A stretch of DNA of 24,922 nucleotides from Bacteroidales bacterium GP2 (GCA_001701115.1 DAAJ01000076.1:18808-43729); one strand, 5' to 3'. Shown: positions 8,601 through 15,486, counted from the stretch's first letter. Translations and numbers: made by a program. The notes: generated from the letters alone by a model not told the origin.

Positions 8601-8904
8601 CAACAGACTGAGGAACATAGCCTACATAAGAGATTTTAAGAGTTGTGCCGACTTTAACATTCGGAATAGAGAACTTACCATCAACATTTGTTGACGCCCC
8701 AGTTTTACTACCTTCAACAAAGACAGACGCACCCGGCAGAGGCTCGCCGTCCTCATCATAAACCGTACCGGAACAAATTCCAGTCTGCGGAGCTATGGCT
8801 ACTGCTACCCCCCCCCTGTCTATCTGGCTGTCTGCCAGAGCATTAGGCGGAAGAACCACTGATGTGGTCAAAAGTGCCAAAGCCGCAATAAAGACTTTTT
8901 GCAT
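5668..8904 (-). CDS. SusC/RagA-family TonB-dependent outer-membrane transporter
   Basis: This 1078-aa transporter has a signal peptide (about 1-24, ending NALA), a carboxypeptidase-regulatory-like domain (about 44-113, GTVYDEDGEPLPGASVFVEG), and a TonB box next to the SusC signature DEVVIVGFGTQKK (120-132). The plug domain (about 133-242) contains the usual LKDASSAAIYGARAAGGVVL, and the rest is a large beta-barrel with C-terminal aromatic strand WSIGATISF. It imports the substrate captured by the SusD protein, using TonB energy. There is no STN domain before residue 44, so regulation through a FecR anti-sigma is not expected, unlike the receptor at 1-2237. Codons 30-33 contain an uninterrupted run of nine G (8808-8816), possibly slippage-prone. 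Transcription probably starts from the promoter at 8985-9016. Confidence 0.96.
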   Translation of the reverse strand: MQKVFIAALALLTTSVVLPPNALADSQIDRGGVAVAIAPQTGICSGTVYDEDGEPLPGASVFVEGSKTGASTNVDGKFSIPNVKVGTTLKISYVGYVPQSVVWDGKPISVTLQPTDDTLDEVVIVGFGTQKKVDLTGPVDQVKMTEVLGDRPVINAAAALQGAMPGLMISGGSNQQQSKNINIRGDLSLNGGSPLILIDNVEGSINQLNPDDIETVTVLKDASSAAIYGARAAGGVVLITTKKPSKDARFNITYGFSQAWEKSINRPEQASLLEYIAAYREANYSNQYWAGNGNLDTWEELLGQYRAGGLEGVTDNGIYKHTDGRIYYLSESDIQGSILGTGAMTNHNISMSGGTDRLRFRISGNYSRNNGPLVTDKDLFVRKAISSYISADITKWFTQELNMFYTNRRITNLSTNIRDPYATRLISWYPVKGTMPAEYLTNATEDLIIDSPYNSLMVGATSNETYSTPRIQTKTIITPLKDWTITGEYTYDQSNWQYKNYTGLLHYADVQLAEKTAPVDPTKDYYTIQSSVTKYNALNLYTNYKFDLGKNNFAFMLGFNQESYNFSRVNAGIYGQAVITVPSFEGGTGEKVMSDTYTEYTIRGGFGRISYNFDDRYLINLSARYDGSSKFPKKNRYGFFPSVSAAWRIAQEKFMEGTRNWLNELKPRISYGSIGNQNISPYGFIAGMSIGESNVWLNDGQKVTVISMPGLVRANYTWETVRTLDFGFDFSVLNNRLTGTFDYYKRFTKGMLAAGMEIPGTVGASAPQQNIANMRTDGWEASIRWQDHIGNWSYRVSANIYDHMSKVTKYNNATGNLSNWYAGRDLNQIWGYVSDGYYSIDDFDHEKALTGTWQLKEGVTSVQGVQVRPGDMKFKDLDGDGVITTGANTFDEPGDRKVLGNSTSRYQFGASAGVSWKGIDFDILLQGVGKRQYWLGGASMFPFAAAGADGVFQPLYYNQTDYWTAKSYDPQSPDYMVAANPEAKLFRIYNQENNVSYNTRTSDKYLQSAAYLRVKNITLGYTFPAALTQKVSVNQFRVYFSVENLATCTSLPKGYDPESLAWGYPFYRTWSIGATISF
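8808..8816 (-). repeat. Poly-G tract (9 G on the coding strand) inside susC
   Basis: Nine consecutive C on the plus strand, so nine G in the susC coding strand, encode Arg30-Gly31-Gly32 and the first base of Val33. They lie between the signal peptide and the first folded domain. As sequenced the tract keeps the gene in frame. A change of one or two G would shift the frame near the N-terminus. Confidence 0.85.
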
Positions 8905-8939
8905 AAATGTAGATTTTTAATTGGTATTAATAGAATTGC

Positions 8940-8958
8940 TGTACCCTAAAAGGGTACA
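8940..8958 (-). promoter_or_regulatory. Palindrome in the susC 5' leader
   Basis: The sequence TGTACCC-loop-GGGTACA (minus strand TGTACCCTTTTAGGGTACA) is a perfect 7-bp inverted repeat with a 5-nt loop. It is located between the predicted susC start site (about 8978) and the ATG at 8904. A third copy of the half-site lies at 9053-9059, upstream of the -33 element. It could act as an mRNA hairpin or as a DNA operator; the sequence does not decide. Confidence 0.55.
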
Positions 8959-8984
8959 TAAGGTTAGCTGATTTTATTTTTCCT

Positions 8985-9016
8985 CAAAGTAACAATTATT
9001 ATATGAGATTTCCAAA
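8985..9016 (-). promoter_or_regulatory. Predicted susC promoter (-33 TTTG, -7 TTACTTTG)
   Basis: On the minus strand TTTG (9013-9016) is followed by exactly 20 nt and then TTACTTTG (8985-8992), one mismatch from the Bacteroidetes TTTG-N19-21-TAnnTTTG pattern. This predicts a leader of roughly 75 nt, which includes the palindrome at 8940-8958. Confidence 0.65.
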
Positions 9017-9052
9017 ACATTTTATACGTTTTTTTACATTTGTAGACAAATT

Positions 9053-9059
9053 GGGTACA
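9053..9059 (-). promoter_or_regulatory. Third TGTACCC half-site in the susC / beta-propeller divergent region
   Basis: The minus strand reads TGTACCC here, identical to the half-sites of the palindrome at 8940-8958. It lies about 37 bp upstream of the predicted susC -33 box and about 36 bp upstream of the predicted -33 region of the divergent gene. It could be part of a shared operator or coincidence. Confidence 0.35.
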
Positions 9060-9094
9060 CTTTACGTGTCAACCTACATTATTTCGATGTCCCA

Positions 9095-9126
9095 GTTGAC
9101 TTTATCTACAAGATAGAGTAATTTTG
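9095..9126 (+). promoter_or_regulatory. Predicted promoter of the beta-propeller lipoprotein gene
   Basis: A perfect -7 element TAATTTTG (9119-9126) is preceded 20 nt upstream by GTTG (9095-9098), a one-mismatch -33 box. The start codon at 9149 follows after a leader of only about 15 nt. It is divergent from the susC promoter in a 244-bp intergenic region. Confidence 0.65.
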
Positions 9127-9148
9127 CGGATGCAAATGTTTATTCTTC

Positions 9149-10729
9149 ATGAAAGCGCCATCAACGTCAGCCATAGTCATTGCATCGCTGCTGCTCTTGT
9201 CGGGTTGCGGCGGAAAAAAAACTGCTGAAGATGTAATGGATGAGGAGGAGAGTGATACAGTTTGCACCGAGATGCCTGAAGTCCTGAGCATGCTTCCGGA
9301 CACAATTTACCCTTCGGCAAAAGATGTAAAGTTTATTGTGGATTGCTACGATGATTCCGCATCAGGCACCATAAGTTATCTCGGGGACATGTACAGCAAG
9401 GCTCCGGGGGCATTCACTTTCCGCAACGGTGCATGGCGGCAGGCTGATTTCGGAGGAAGAATAACCGGAACTCCCGACACCATAATAATAGACTGGAAGT
9501 TTGAGACAGGTTATGACACTACCCGCACCGCTTTCGGAGTGTGGGGCGGCGGTACAGGCTGGACAGGTCAGCCGCTGTATGTGGAATGGCCAGACAGCTG
9601 CATAACTCTGTTCAGGCATGCGCGCTCACTGACATCGAATTTCATCAAACGCGAAATAATAGCGGGTTCACTCGCCGGCAAGGTCTATTTCATCAACCCA
9701 GACAACGGCAAAGAATCACGTTTGCCTATAGATGCGGGGAATCCAATCAAAGGCACACCGTCGCTCGACCCGACTTTGAACGGCAACCTCTATGTAGGGC
9801 ACGGGATTCCGGCGCGCAAACCTTTCGGAGCAATAACAATCAACCTTTATGAGCATGAGGTGACTGATTCTTTTGACCGCGACCCGAAAGCGTGGCGTGG
9901 CTGGGGCGCATATGACTCTTCACCGGTGAGAGCGGGACAATTCCTGTTTAGACCCGGAGAGAACAACACCTTATATAAATATCATGTAAGCCCGGGCAAA
10001 CTAAGGCTACAATCAGAACTGCGCTACACGGTGGACGGAAGCGCTCCCGGAATAGAGTCCTCGATGTGCATATACCGCAACTACGGTTACATATGCGATA
10101 ACCACGGCAATATAATATGTGTGAACCTCAACACATTGAAGCCAATATGGCTTTACAAGCTGGAGGATGACATTGATGCAACCCCGGTGCTGGAGCTTGA
10201 AGATGAAAACCCATACTTGTATGTGGGGTGCGAGGTGGACCGGCAAGGCACAGGCGAGGCACGCTTCGTAAAACTTGATGCGATGAACGGCAAGGAGATA
10301 TGGAAGACTGAGCTGGAATGTGAACGGGTGGAGGTGCATGAGAAGCATTTTGACGGCGGCTACTATGCTTCAGCACTGCCCGGACGCGGCAACTGCAAAA
10401 GGCTGATTTTCTCAAACTGCGTGCGCAACAACAGAGGGCAAAACGGGGAGTTCGTGGCTTTTAACCGCAACACCGGCGAAATAGAATACTCAATACCATT
10501 AAAATATTATGCGTGGTCGTCACCTGTAGGATATATGAACGAGAAGGATGAGATGTTCATACTGACCGGTGACACTGCGGGAAACCTATACATAATCAAC
10601 GGCGCGGAGGGCAAAGTGATAACTTCGCGCAGGGTGGGCGCAAATTTTGAATCTTCGCCGGTGGTATTCGGCAATTCAGCAGTTGTTGGCTCACGCGGCA
10701 GGTATATATATAAGGTGTCCATAGAATAA
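9149..10729 (+). CDS. PQQ-like beta-propeller lipoprotein
   Basis: This 526-aa lipoprotein has lipobox LLSGC (Cys20) followed by a very acidic stretch (EDVMDEEESD). The mature protein repeats the beta-propeller blade pattern of the PQQ-binding-like family: a glycine-rich strand, then an Asn/Asp turn, then a hydrophobic strand, as in GSLAGKVYFINPDNGKE, NHGNIICVNLNTLKPIWLYK, RFVKLDAMNGKEIWKTELE and DTAGNLYIINGAEGKVI. About seven such units are discernible from residue about 90 to the end. The fold does not prove PQQ binding; many relatives are non-enzymatic binding or scaffold proteins (BamB-like), and no catalytic residues are evident. It diverges from susC and is followed 5 nt later by a secreted esterase, so a role at the cell surface or periplasm with that locus is likely (inference). 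Confidence 0.85.
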   Translation: MKAPSTSAIVIASLLLLSGCGGKKTAEDVMDEEESDTVCTEMPEVLSMLPDTIYPSAKDVKFIVDCYDDSASGTISYLGDMYSKAPGAFTFRNGAWRQADFGGRITGTPDTIIIDWKFETGYDTTRTAFGVWGGGTGWTGQPLYVEWPDSCITLFRHARSLTSNFIKREIIAGSLAGKVYFINPDNGKESRLPIDAGNPIKGTPSLDPTLNGNLYVGHGIPARKPFGAITINLYEHEVTDSFDRDPKAWRGWGAYDSSPVRAGQFLFRPGENNTLYKYHVSPGKLRLQSELRYTVDGSAPGIESSMCIYRNYGYICDNHGNIICVNLNTLKPIWLYKLEDDIDATPVLELEDENPYLYVGCEVDRQGTGEARFVKLDAMNGKEIWKTELECERVEVHEKHFDGGYYASALPGRGNCKRLIFSNCVRNNRGQNGEFVAFNRNTGEIEYSIPLKYYAWSSPVGYMNEKDEMFILTGDTAGNLYIINGAEGKVITSRRVGANFESSPVVFGNSAVVGSRGRYIYKVSIE

Positions 10730-10734
10730 ATTTT

Positions 10735-11586
10735 ATGCAGATCATGTTAAAAAGGATATTAATCGGAGCTGTCATTGGCGCGTCGGCATTCTTTAACGCC
10801 GAGGCGCAGAAGCTCACAGCCCATAACGGCACAGTGCCGAACTCTTATAATTTCTGGCTATATACTCCGGAGAACACACTCGAGGAGGAGGTAGAACCTA
10901 AACCGGTGGTGATTTTCCTCCATGGAGCAAGCCTTTGCGGACGCGACCTTAACAAGGTGCGCCGATACGGCACCCTTGACGCGATAGAGAAGGGACGCAA
11001 TATCGACGCATACGTAATAGCACCGCAAAATCCGGGAGGGTCATGGAATCCTGACAAAATAATGGATATCTTTGACTGGGTAAGCGATGAGCATAATGTT
11101 GATTACGACAGGGTATATGTGATAGGCATGAGCCTGGGTGGTTACGGCACAATAGACCTTGCGGCGGCATACCCGGACAGGATTGCGGCAGCGATAGCAA
11201 TGTGCGGCGGCGCGACCGCTCCTGACCTTTCTACCCTGAACGATGTGCCCCTATGGATAATCCACGGCACCGCGGACAGAGCTGTGAGCGTGCAGCAGAG
11301 CGACAAGGTTGTATCTGCCATGAAAAATGCAGACAGCGAGACTCCAAGATTGATATATAACCGCGTAGCCGGCATGAACCATTCACGCCCGGCACGTCTT
11401 TTCTACCTTCCGGAAAGCTACGAATGGCTCTTCAGCCATACACTGAAAGATGAGGAGAGAACAGTGACCCCTGCTTTTGAACTGACTAACAGCCTGCTTC
11501 AGAGCGCGTATTCGGGGCTTAAAAGCACTGGGACAAGCCGTTCTTCCGCTGCAAGAAAACGCAGAGCGTCCCAAAGAAAGAGATAG
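10735..11586 (+). CDS. Secreted alpha/beta-hydrolase (PHB-depolymerase/esterase-like, predicted peptidase)
   Basis: This 283-aa protein has a signal peptide ending NAEA-Q (about residues 1-25). A second ATG three codons in (10744, MLKRILIGAVIG) is an equally good start. The catalytic residues are visible: an oxyanion HG at 63-64 (FLHGASLCG), nucleophile Ser133 in GMSLG, Asp181 in HGTADRAV and His216 in GMNHSRPAR. The layout resembles the COG4099-type predicted peptidase / feruloyl- or acetyl-esterase group, which attacks ester or amide bonds outside the cytoplasm. It is 5 nt from the beta-propeller lipoprotein gene, so the two are co-transcribed, and it is divergent from susCD. It could trim acyl groups from the substrate that SusCD imports (inference). 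The C-terminal 20 residues are unusually basic (ARKRRASQRKR). Confidence 0.85.
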   Translation: MQIMLKRILIGAVIGASAFFNAEAQKLTAHNGTVPNSYNFWLYTPENTLEEEVEPKPVVIFLHGASLCGRDLNKVRRYGTLDAIEKGRNIDAYVIAPQNPGGSWNPDKIMDIFDWVSDEHNVDYDRVYVIGMSLGGYGTIDLAAAYPDRIAAAIAMCGGATAPDLSTLNDVPLWIIHGTADRAVSVQQSDKVVSAMKNADSETPRLIYNRVAGMNHSRPARLFYLPESYEWLFSHTLKDEERTVTPAFELTNSLLQSAYSGLKSTGTSRSSAARKRRASQRKR

Positions 11587-11697
11587 GGAAGCAGCAAATG
11601 CGGTGAAACTTGCCGATAGATGGATTATTTGCCCGCAAACGATAGTTTCAATGCAGGTCTTGCCAAATTAAGAATTCCGACTGAAAATCAGGAAAGC

Positions 11698-11732
11698 AAA
11701 AACCGCCGCCTTCAGATTGAAAGCAGCGGTTT
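11698..11732 (-). terminator. Hairpin between esterase and prs (terminator, mainly for prs)
   Basis: AAACCGC (11700-11706) pairs with GCGGTTT (11726-11732), with additional inner pairing (GC/GC, TTC/GAA). On the minus strand the stem is followed by a five-U run, which suits termination of prs about 20-55 nt after its stop. On the plus strand only three T follow, so termination of the esterase gene is weaker. The remainder of 11587-11697 shows no gene, RNA or repeat that I can support. Confidence 0.65.
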
Positions 11733-11754
11733 ATCATTATAAAGTGCAAGCCAA

Positions 11755-12699
11755 TTATTTAAAGAGATACTGGCTTGAAATTGATTCGTGGTTGTGGATA
11801 CGATTGATTGTGTCAGCGATGAGTTTTGCAACACTAAGAATAGTAGCTTTCTTGCAATCCTTGTTGAAAGGAATAGAGTTTGTGAAAATCATCTCTGTCA
11901 TAGCACTCTTATCAACGCGCTCGCTTGCAGGATCGCTCATGATAGCGTGAGATGCAAGCGCCCTGACAGACTTAGCACCGTTTGCCATCATCAGGTCAGC
12001 AGCTTTAGTGATTGTACCTGCTGTGTCAACCATGTCGTCAATAAGGATAACATTTTTGTCCTTCACATCACCTATAACGGTCATTGACTCAACGACATTA
12101 GCTTTAGCACGCTGCTTGTGACAGAGAACCAAAGGCACATCAAGGTATTTCGCATAAGAGTTTGCCCTCTTTGCACCGCCGACATCCGGAGTTGCAATAA
12201 CCATATTCTCGAGCTTGAGGCTTTCAATATAGGGGATGAAAACCGAGGAGGCATAAAGGTGATCTACCGGAACATTGAAGAATCCCTGAATCTGGTCAGC
12301 ATGAAGATCCATTGTGATTACACGGTTTACACCTGCCGCACTGAGAAGATCAGCAACAAGTTTAGCTGCAATGCTAACACGGGGCTTGTCCTTCCTATCC
12401 TGTCGCGCCCATCCGAAATAAGGGATTACGGCAATGATACTGTGGGCTGAAGCTCTTTTTGCTGCGTCAATCATGAGGAGGAGCTCCATGAGATTGTCAG
12501 AGTTAGGGAATGTAGACTGTACCAGATAAACCTCACATCCTCTGACCGGTTCTTCAAACGAAACTTCAAATTCTCCATCGGCAAAATGCTGGATATTCAT
12601 CTCTCCGAGGGGAATTCCGAGGTTTTTGCAAATTTCTTCTCCCATATAGCGCGACTTGGTGCCGGCGAAAATTTTGATGGGATGTTTCACTGAGTTCAT
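11755..12699 (-). CDS. prs: Ribose-phosphate pyrophosphokinase (PRPP synthetase)
   Basis: This 314-aa cytoplasmic enzyme transfers pyrophosphate from ATP to ribose-5-phosphate, giving PRPP for purine, pyrimidine, histidine, tryptophan and NAD synthesis. Family hallmarks are all present: DGEFEVSFEEPVRG (41-54), the ATP-binding IPYFGWARQDRKDKPRVSI (92-110), MDLHADQIQGFF (130-141), the flexible-loop region HKQRAKANVVE (194-204) and the PRPP-binding loop ILIDDMVDTAGTITKA (218-233). Length is standard. It is the last gene of a minus-strand run after patatin and GH13 genes but has its own -7 element 34 nt upstream, as expected for a housekeeping gene. Confidence 0.98.
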   Translation of the reverse strand: MNSVKHPIKIFAGTKSRYMGEEICKNLGIPLGEMNIQHFADGEFEVSFEEPVRGCEVYLVQSTFPNSDNLMELLLMIDAAKRASAHSIIAVIPYFGWARQDRKDKPRVSIAAKLVADLLSAAGVNRVITMDLHADQIQGFFNVPVDHLYASSVFIPYIESLKLENMVIATPDVGGAKRANSYAKYLDVPLVLCHKQRAKANVVESMTVIGDVKDKNVILIDDMVDTAGTITKAADLMMANGAKSVRALASHAIMSDPASERVDKSAMTEMIFTNSIPFNKDCKKATILSVAKLIADTINRIHNHESISSQYLFK

Positions 12700-12732
12700 A
12701 AAACTGCTATTTCGTGACTAAAAATTATGATG

Positions 12733-12740
12733 CAAAATTA
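12733..12740 (-). promoter_or_regulatory. Bacteroidetes -7 element for prs
   Basis: The minus strand reads TAATTTTG, a perfect TAnnTTTG, 33 nt before the prs ATG. No clear -33 box is visible at the expected spacing. The element lies in the 71-bp gap after the GH13 gene, which has no strong terminator, so read-through from upstream is also possible. Confidence 0.5.
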
Positions 12741-12770
12741 GTGAATTTTCGCGGGTGCGGTTGCCGTTGA

Positions 12771-14483
12771 CTAATTTTTTTCTTCCAGTGGAGTAATATT
12801 TTTATGATTCACTTTCCACACAGCTGCTCCCCACGACTCAACAAATGTTTCAAATGGTTGCCCGTCAGCAAGATGTTTTACGGCAGTGCGATTGCTAAGC
12901 AACTCTGTCATCTTAGCCTTTCCCTGAGGAATCTGAAGCATCTCAAAGGCATGGCGAGGGAGGTTAACCTTAAGATCACAGGAATCCTGACTGAAATTGA
13001 CCGCAATGATTATGGTTTCATCGGCAAGGTTCCTCATGAACACATACTGGCGATGCGGATTTAAAGTGGGATTCTCATAGTTGACGTACATCAGGTCAAA
13101 GAAGCGTCCTTTGGCAATAGCCGATTCAGAATTGCATATATTGAGGATTTGAGCATACTTTTCGCGAATCCACCTCTGCCGGTCGCTAAGAGTATCAACT
13201 GAAGGGTTACCGTTGTTAAGCCACCTGCGCAATGTTTCAAGGCTCCAATAATCATATATTGTGGTTCTTCCGTCATAACCGCTATATCCTTCCGCGTCAA
13301 CGGCTGGCTCACCAAGTTCCTGCCCCATATATATCATCATCGCCCCTGTTCCAATCATGGAACTTACTACCAGCGAGGGGATGACCTTGACAGCATCGCC
13401 GGCATAGAATTTTGAGCCGAACCGTTGCTCATCATGGTTTTCAAGGAAGTTCAGCATATTCTCGCCAATGCCTTCAACTGTCTGCCAGCATCCGGTGAGT
13501 TGTGCAGCCGAGTAGTTGGCTGTTTGAATGCCCCGGAGGGTATCGTAAAGATTGACCTTATCGTAAAGGTAGTCAAAGCCTCCGATATTGATGAAATCAC
13601 GGTAAATACCGGTGTCATACAGCTCCGCAATAAAAATAACATGGGGATAGTGCTGCTTTACAGCCCCAATCGCCCACTGCCAGAATTCAAGCGGCACCAT
13701 GTGAGCCATATCGCAACGGAAACCATCTACTCCTTTGCCAGCCCAGTACATAAGTATATTAAGCATTTTGTGCCATGTATCTGGTACAGGATGGAAATGA
13801 CGATTGCCGTTAAAGTAATCTACCCCGTAATTGAGCTTTACTGTGTCGTACCAGTCACACTGCCCGGGGAAAGCGGTAAAGCAATCATTTCCTGTAGCTT
13901 TTGCCGGGAACTCCACATAGGCTTCTTTTCCTGAGCCCATATCAACTGACGGAGCGAAGAGTTGACGGGTAATATAGTAAAAATTATTCTCCGGGCTGAA
14001 TCCAAGACCATTGTTGTCGTTTGCCCCGAAATCATCCACCCCTTCAGGTGCAGCATCGGAATGGTAACGGCGTGCCACATGGTTAGGAACAAAATCGATG
14101 ATAACATTCATTCCCATATCATGCGTGCGTGCCACAAGGCTTTCAAATTCCTTTACTCTATCCGGCACATTTTCTGCAATGTCCGGGTCAATATCGTAAT
14201 AGTCCTTAATGGCATAAGGGGAACCGGCAAGACCTTTTACAACATGAGGGTTATCTTTTGGAATTCCATATTCGGTATAGTCGCTGCAGTGGGCATGCTC
14301 AAGGACACCAGTGTACCAAATATGAGTAATGCCAAGTTCCTTGATGGACGCAAGAATATCACGATTGATGTCATTGAGCTTTCCAGAGCCGTTTCTTGCA
14401 AGTGAACCTCCCGGCACACATTTTTCATTATAGTTAGTAAACAGCCTTGGGATAAGTTGGTAAATAACAGGTTTGCGGTTCAT
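12771..14483 (-). CDS. GH13-family alpha-amylase (cytoplasmic)
   Basis: This 570-aa glycoside hydrolase 13 enzyme has all four conserved regions: I, DFVPNH (130-135); II, GFRCDMAH with nucleophile Asp258; III, FIAELYD with acid/base Glu287; IV, FLENHD with Asp351. The C-terminal part (about residue 450 onward) looks like the usual beta-sandwich, and no signal peptide is seen (start MNRKPVIYQLIPRLF). It should cleave alpha-glucan, such as glycogen or imported maltodextrin, inside the cell; the exact bond or transferase activity cannot be set from sequence. It sits 28 nt after the patatin-like gene and about 70 nt before prs. It is unlikely to belong to the susCD locus, which is on the far side of prs. 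Confidence 0.93.
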   Translation of the reverse strand: MNRKPVIYQLIPRLFTNYNEKCVPGGSLARNGSGKLNDINRDILASIKELGITHIWYTGVLEHAHCSDYTEYGIPKDNPHVVKGLAGSPYAIKDYYDIDPDIAENVPDRVKEFESLVARTHDMGMNVIIDFVPNHVARRYHSDAAPEGVDDFGANDNNGLGFSPENNFYYITRQLFAPSVDMGSGKEAYVEFPAKATGNDCFTAFPGQCDWYDTVKLNYGVDYFNGNRHFHPVPDTWHKMLNILMYWAGKGVDGFRCDMAHMVPLEFWQWAIGAVKQHYPHVIFIAELYDTGIYRDFINIGGFDYLYDKVNLYDTLRGIQTANYSAAQLTGCWQTVEGIGENMLNFLENHDEQRFGSKFYAGDAVKVIPSLVVSSMIGTGAMMIYMGQELGEPAVDAEGYSGYDGRTTIYDYWSLETLRRWLNNGNPSVDTLSDRQRWIREKYAQILNICNSESAIAKGRFFDLMYVNYENPTLNPHRQYVFMRNLADETIIIAVNFSQDSCDLKVNLPRHAFEMLQIPQGKAKMTELLSNRTAVKHLADGQPFETFVESWGAAVWKVNHKNITPLEEKN

Positions 14484-14511
14484 ATATATTATTTAGGAGT
14501 ACCAGTAAAAA

Positions 14512-15369
14512 TCATTTCTTGGGAGCCTCTTCAACAGCAGCGTCTGCCTTTGATGCCCCGGGACGTTTAAAACCGTTTTCGAGCAGGAAGTTGATTGTAT
14601 CGCGGTACCCGCTCTCAAACACTTTTTCAATTTCCTTGAGATTAAACACCTTGTAGCGTGCTATCTCCTCGTTTCTGATAACAATGTCGCACATCTCCAT
14701 ATCAGGTATTACATTTGTCTTAGCCATAAGCTCATAAGAGCGGAGGGCAATATCCACAATGCTGTTGCCTACCGTGGTTTTCGAGAGCGGGGAGCAGTTT
14801 ATGCCGATAAGGTACTTGCACCGGTTGCGGATCGACCAAGCCGGGAGATTGTGTAACACACCGCCATCAACATATCTTACTCCGTTTATTTTCTGCGGCT
14901 TAAAAACAATTGGAATACTGCATGATGCTGCGACACGCTCAGGGAGAGGACCTTTATCGAATATTACTTTTATGCCCTCATCAAGGTTTGTAGCACCTAC
15001 AACCACAGGTATCGGCAAATCTTCGAGGTTTGCATAAGGAATATGCTTGCGCAAGAAATTCTTGAAGCGGTCAAGACGGAAAAAACCATCCTTGGGCACA
15101 GAGAGCTCGCAAAAATCGGAAAACCGGCAATCATGAAAGAGCTCCACCATTTTTTCGGGCTCTATCCCTGCACTGTACATCACAGCCGCAACCGAGCCGG
15201 CACTGACTCCAGCAATAATTTCCGGCTTTATACCCATTTCATTAAGTGCCTTAATAGCACCAGCGTGGGCAAAACCTCGTGCTCCTCCACCACTGAGGAC
15301 CAAACCAGTGCGAAACTCAGGACCGGAAATGCCGAGAAGATCCTTGACTATTTTCAATTTACCTGCCAT
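14512..15369 (-). CDS. Patatin-like phospholipase family protein
   Basis: I place the start at the ATG at 15369 (MAGKLKIVKDLLG, 285 aa). The frame extends upstream to 15522, but that extension contains the gene's own -7 element and overlaps the divergent gene. Patatin motifs are complete: oxyanion loop GGGAR (27-31), nucleophile Ser56 in GVSAG, and the catalytic Asp168 in VDGG. The family are Ser-Asp dyad lipid acyl hydrolases. There is no signal peptide, so a cytoplasmic or membrane-associated acyl hydrolase resembling RssA/YchK is likely. The C-terminal tail (KRPGASKADAAVEEAPKK) is low complexity. The GH13 gene follows 28 nt later in the same direction. Confidence 0.92.
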   Translation of the reverse strand: MAGKLKIVKDLLGISGPEFRTGLVLSGGGARGFAHAGAIKALNEMGIKPEIIAGVSAGSVAAVMYSAGIEPEKMVELFHDCRFSDFCELSVPKDGFFRLDRFKNFLRKHIPYANLEDLPIPVVVGATNLDEGIKVIFDKGPLPERVAASCSIPIVFKPQKINGVRYVDGGVLHNLPAWSIRNRCKYLIGINCSPLSKTTVGNSIVDIALRSYELMAKTNVIPDMEMCDIVIRNEEIARYKVFNLKEIEKVFESGYRDTINFLLENGFKRPGASKADAAVEEAPKK

Positions 15370-15394
15370 TGCGTATGATATCAGAAATGAGTCA

Positions 15395-15402
15395 CAAAAG
15401 TA
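15395..15402 (-). promoter_or_regulatory. -7 element of the patatin gene
   Basis: The minus strand reads TACTTTTG, a perfect TAnnTTTG, 25 nt before the chosen ATG at 15369. It lies within the upstream frame extension and therefore argues against the longer protein. Confidence 0.55.
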
Positions 15403-15414
15403 AAAAAAAATATC

Positions 15415-15437
15415 TACTTTTGCACTATATATAGTGC
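15415..15437 (+). promoter_or_regulatory. -7 element and 16-bp palindrome upstream of the YihY/BrkB gene
   Basis: TACTTTTG (15415-15422) is a perfect -7 element. Its last G begins the perfect 16-bp palindrome GCACTATATATAGTGC (15422-15437), which covers the expected start site. The start codon is at 15487. This position suits a repressor operator. The mirrored -7 element for the opposite gene is only 12 bp away. Confidence 0.55.
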
Positions 15438-15486
15438 TTGCACAATAGGTCCGAACATAACCCGGACATGAAAGCGTTATATTTTT

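Noticed and set aside
2867..8904. Idea that the ECF sigma factor controls the neighbouring susCD operon
   Set aside because: SusC lacks an STN domain, a strong terminator lies between the units, and the sigma operon has its own STN receptor. susCD also has a good standard-type promoter.
11587..11697. Possible small RNA or tRNA in the esterase-prs gap
   Set aside because: No cloverleaf, promoter in a sensible place or conserved motif is visible; only the terminator hairpin at its right end is supportable.
12771..14483. GH13 amylase as part of the susCD locus (starch utilisation)
   Set aside because: It has no export signal, is separated by prs, and is transcribed from its own upstream promoter region with the patatin gene.
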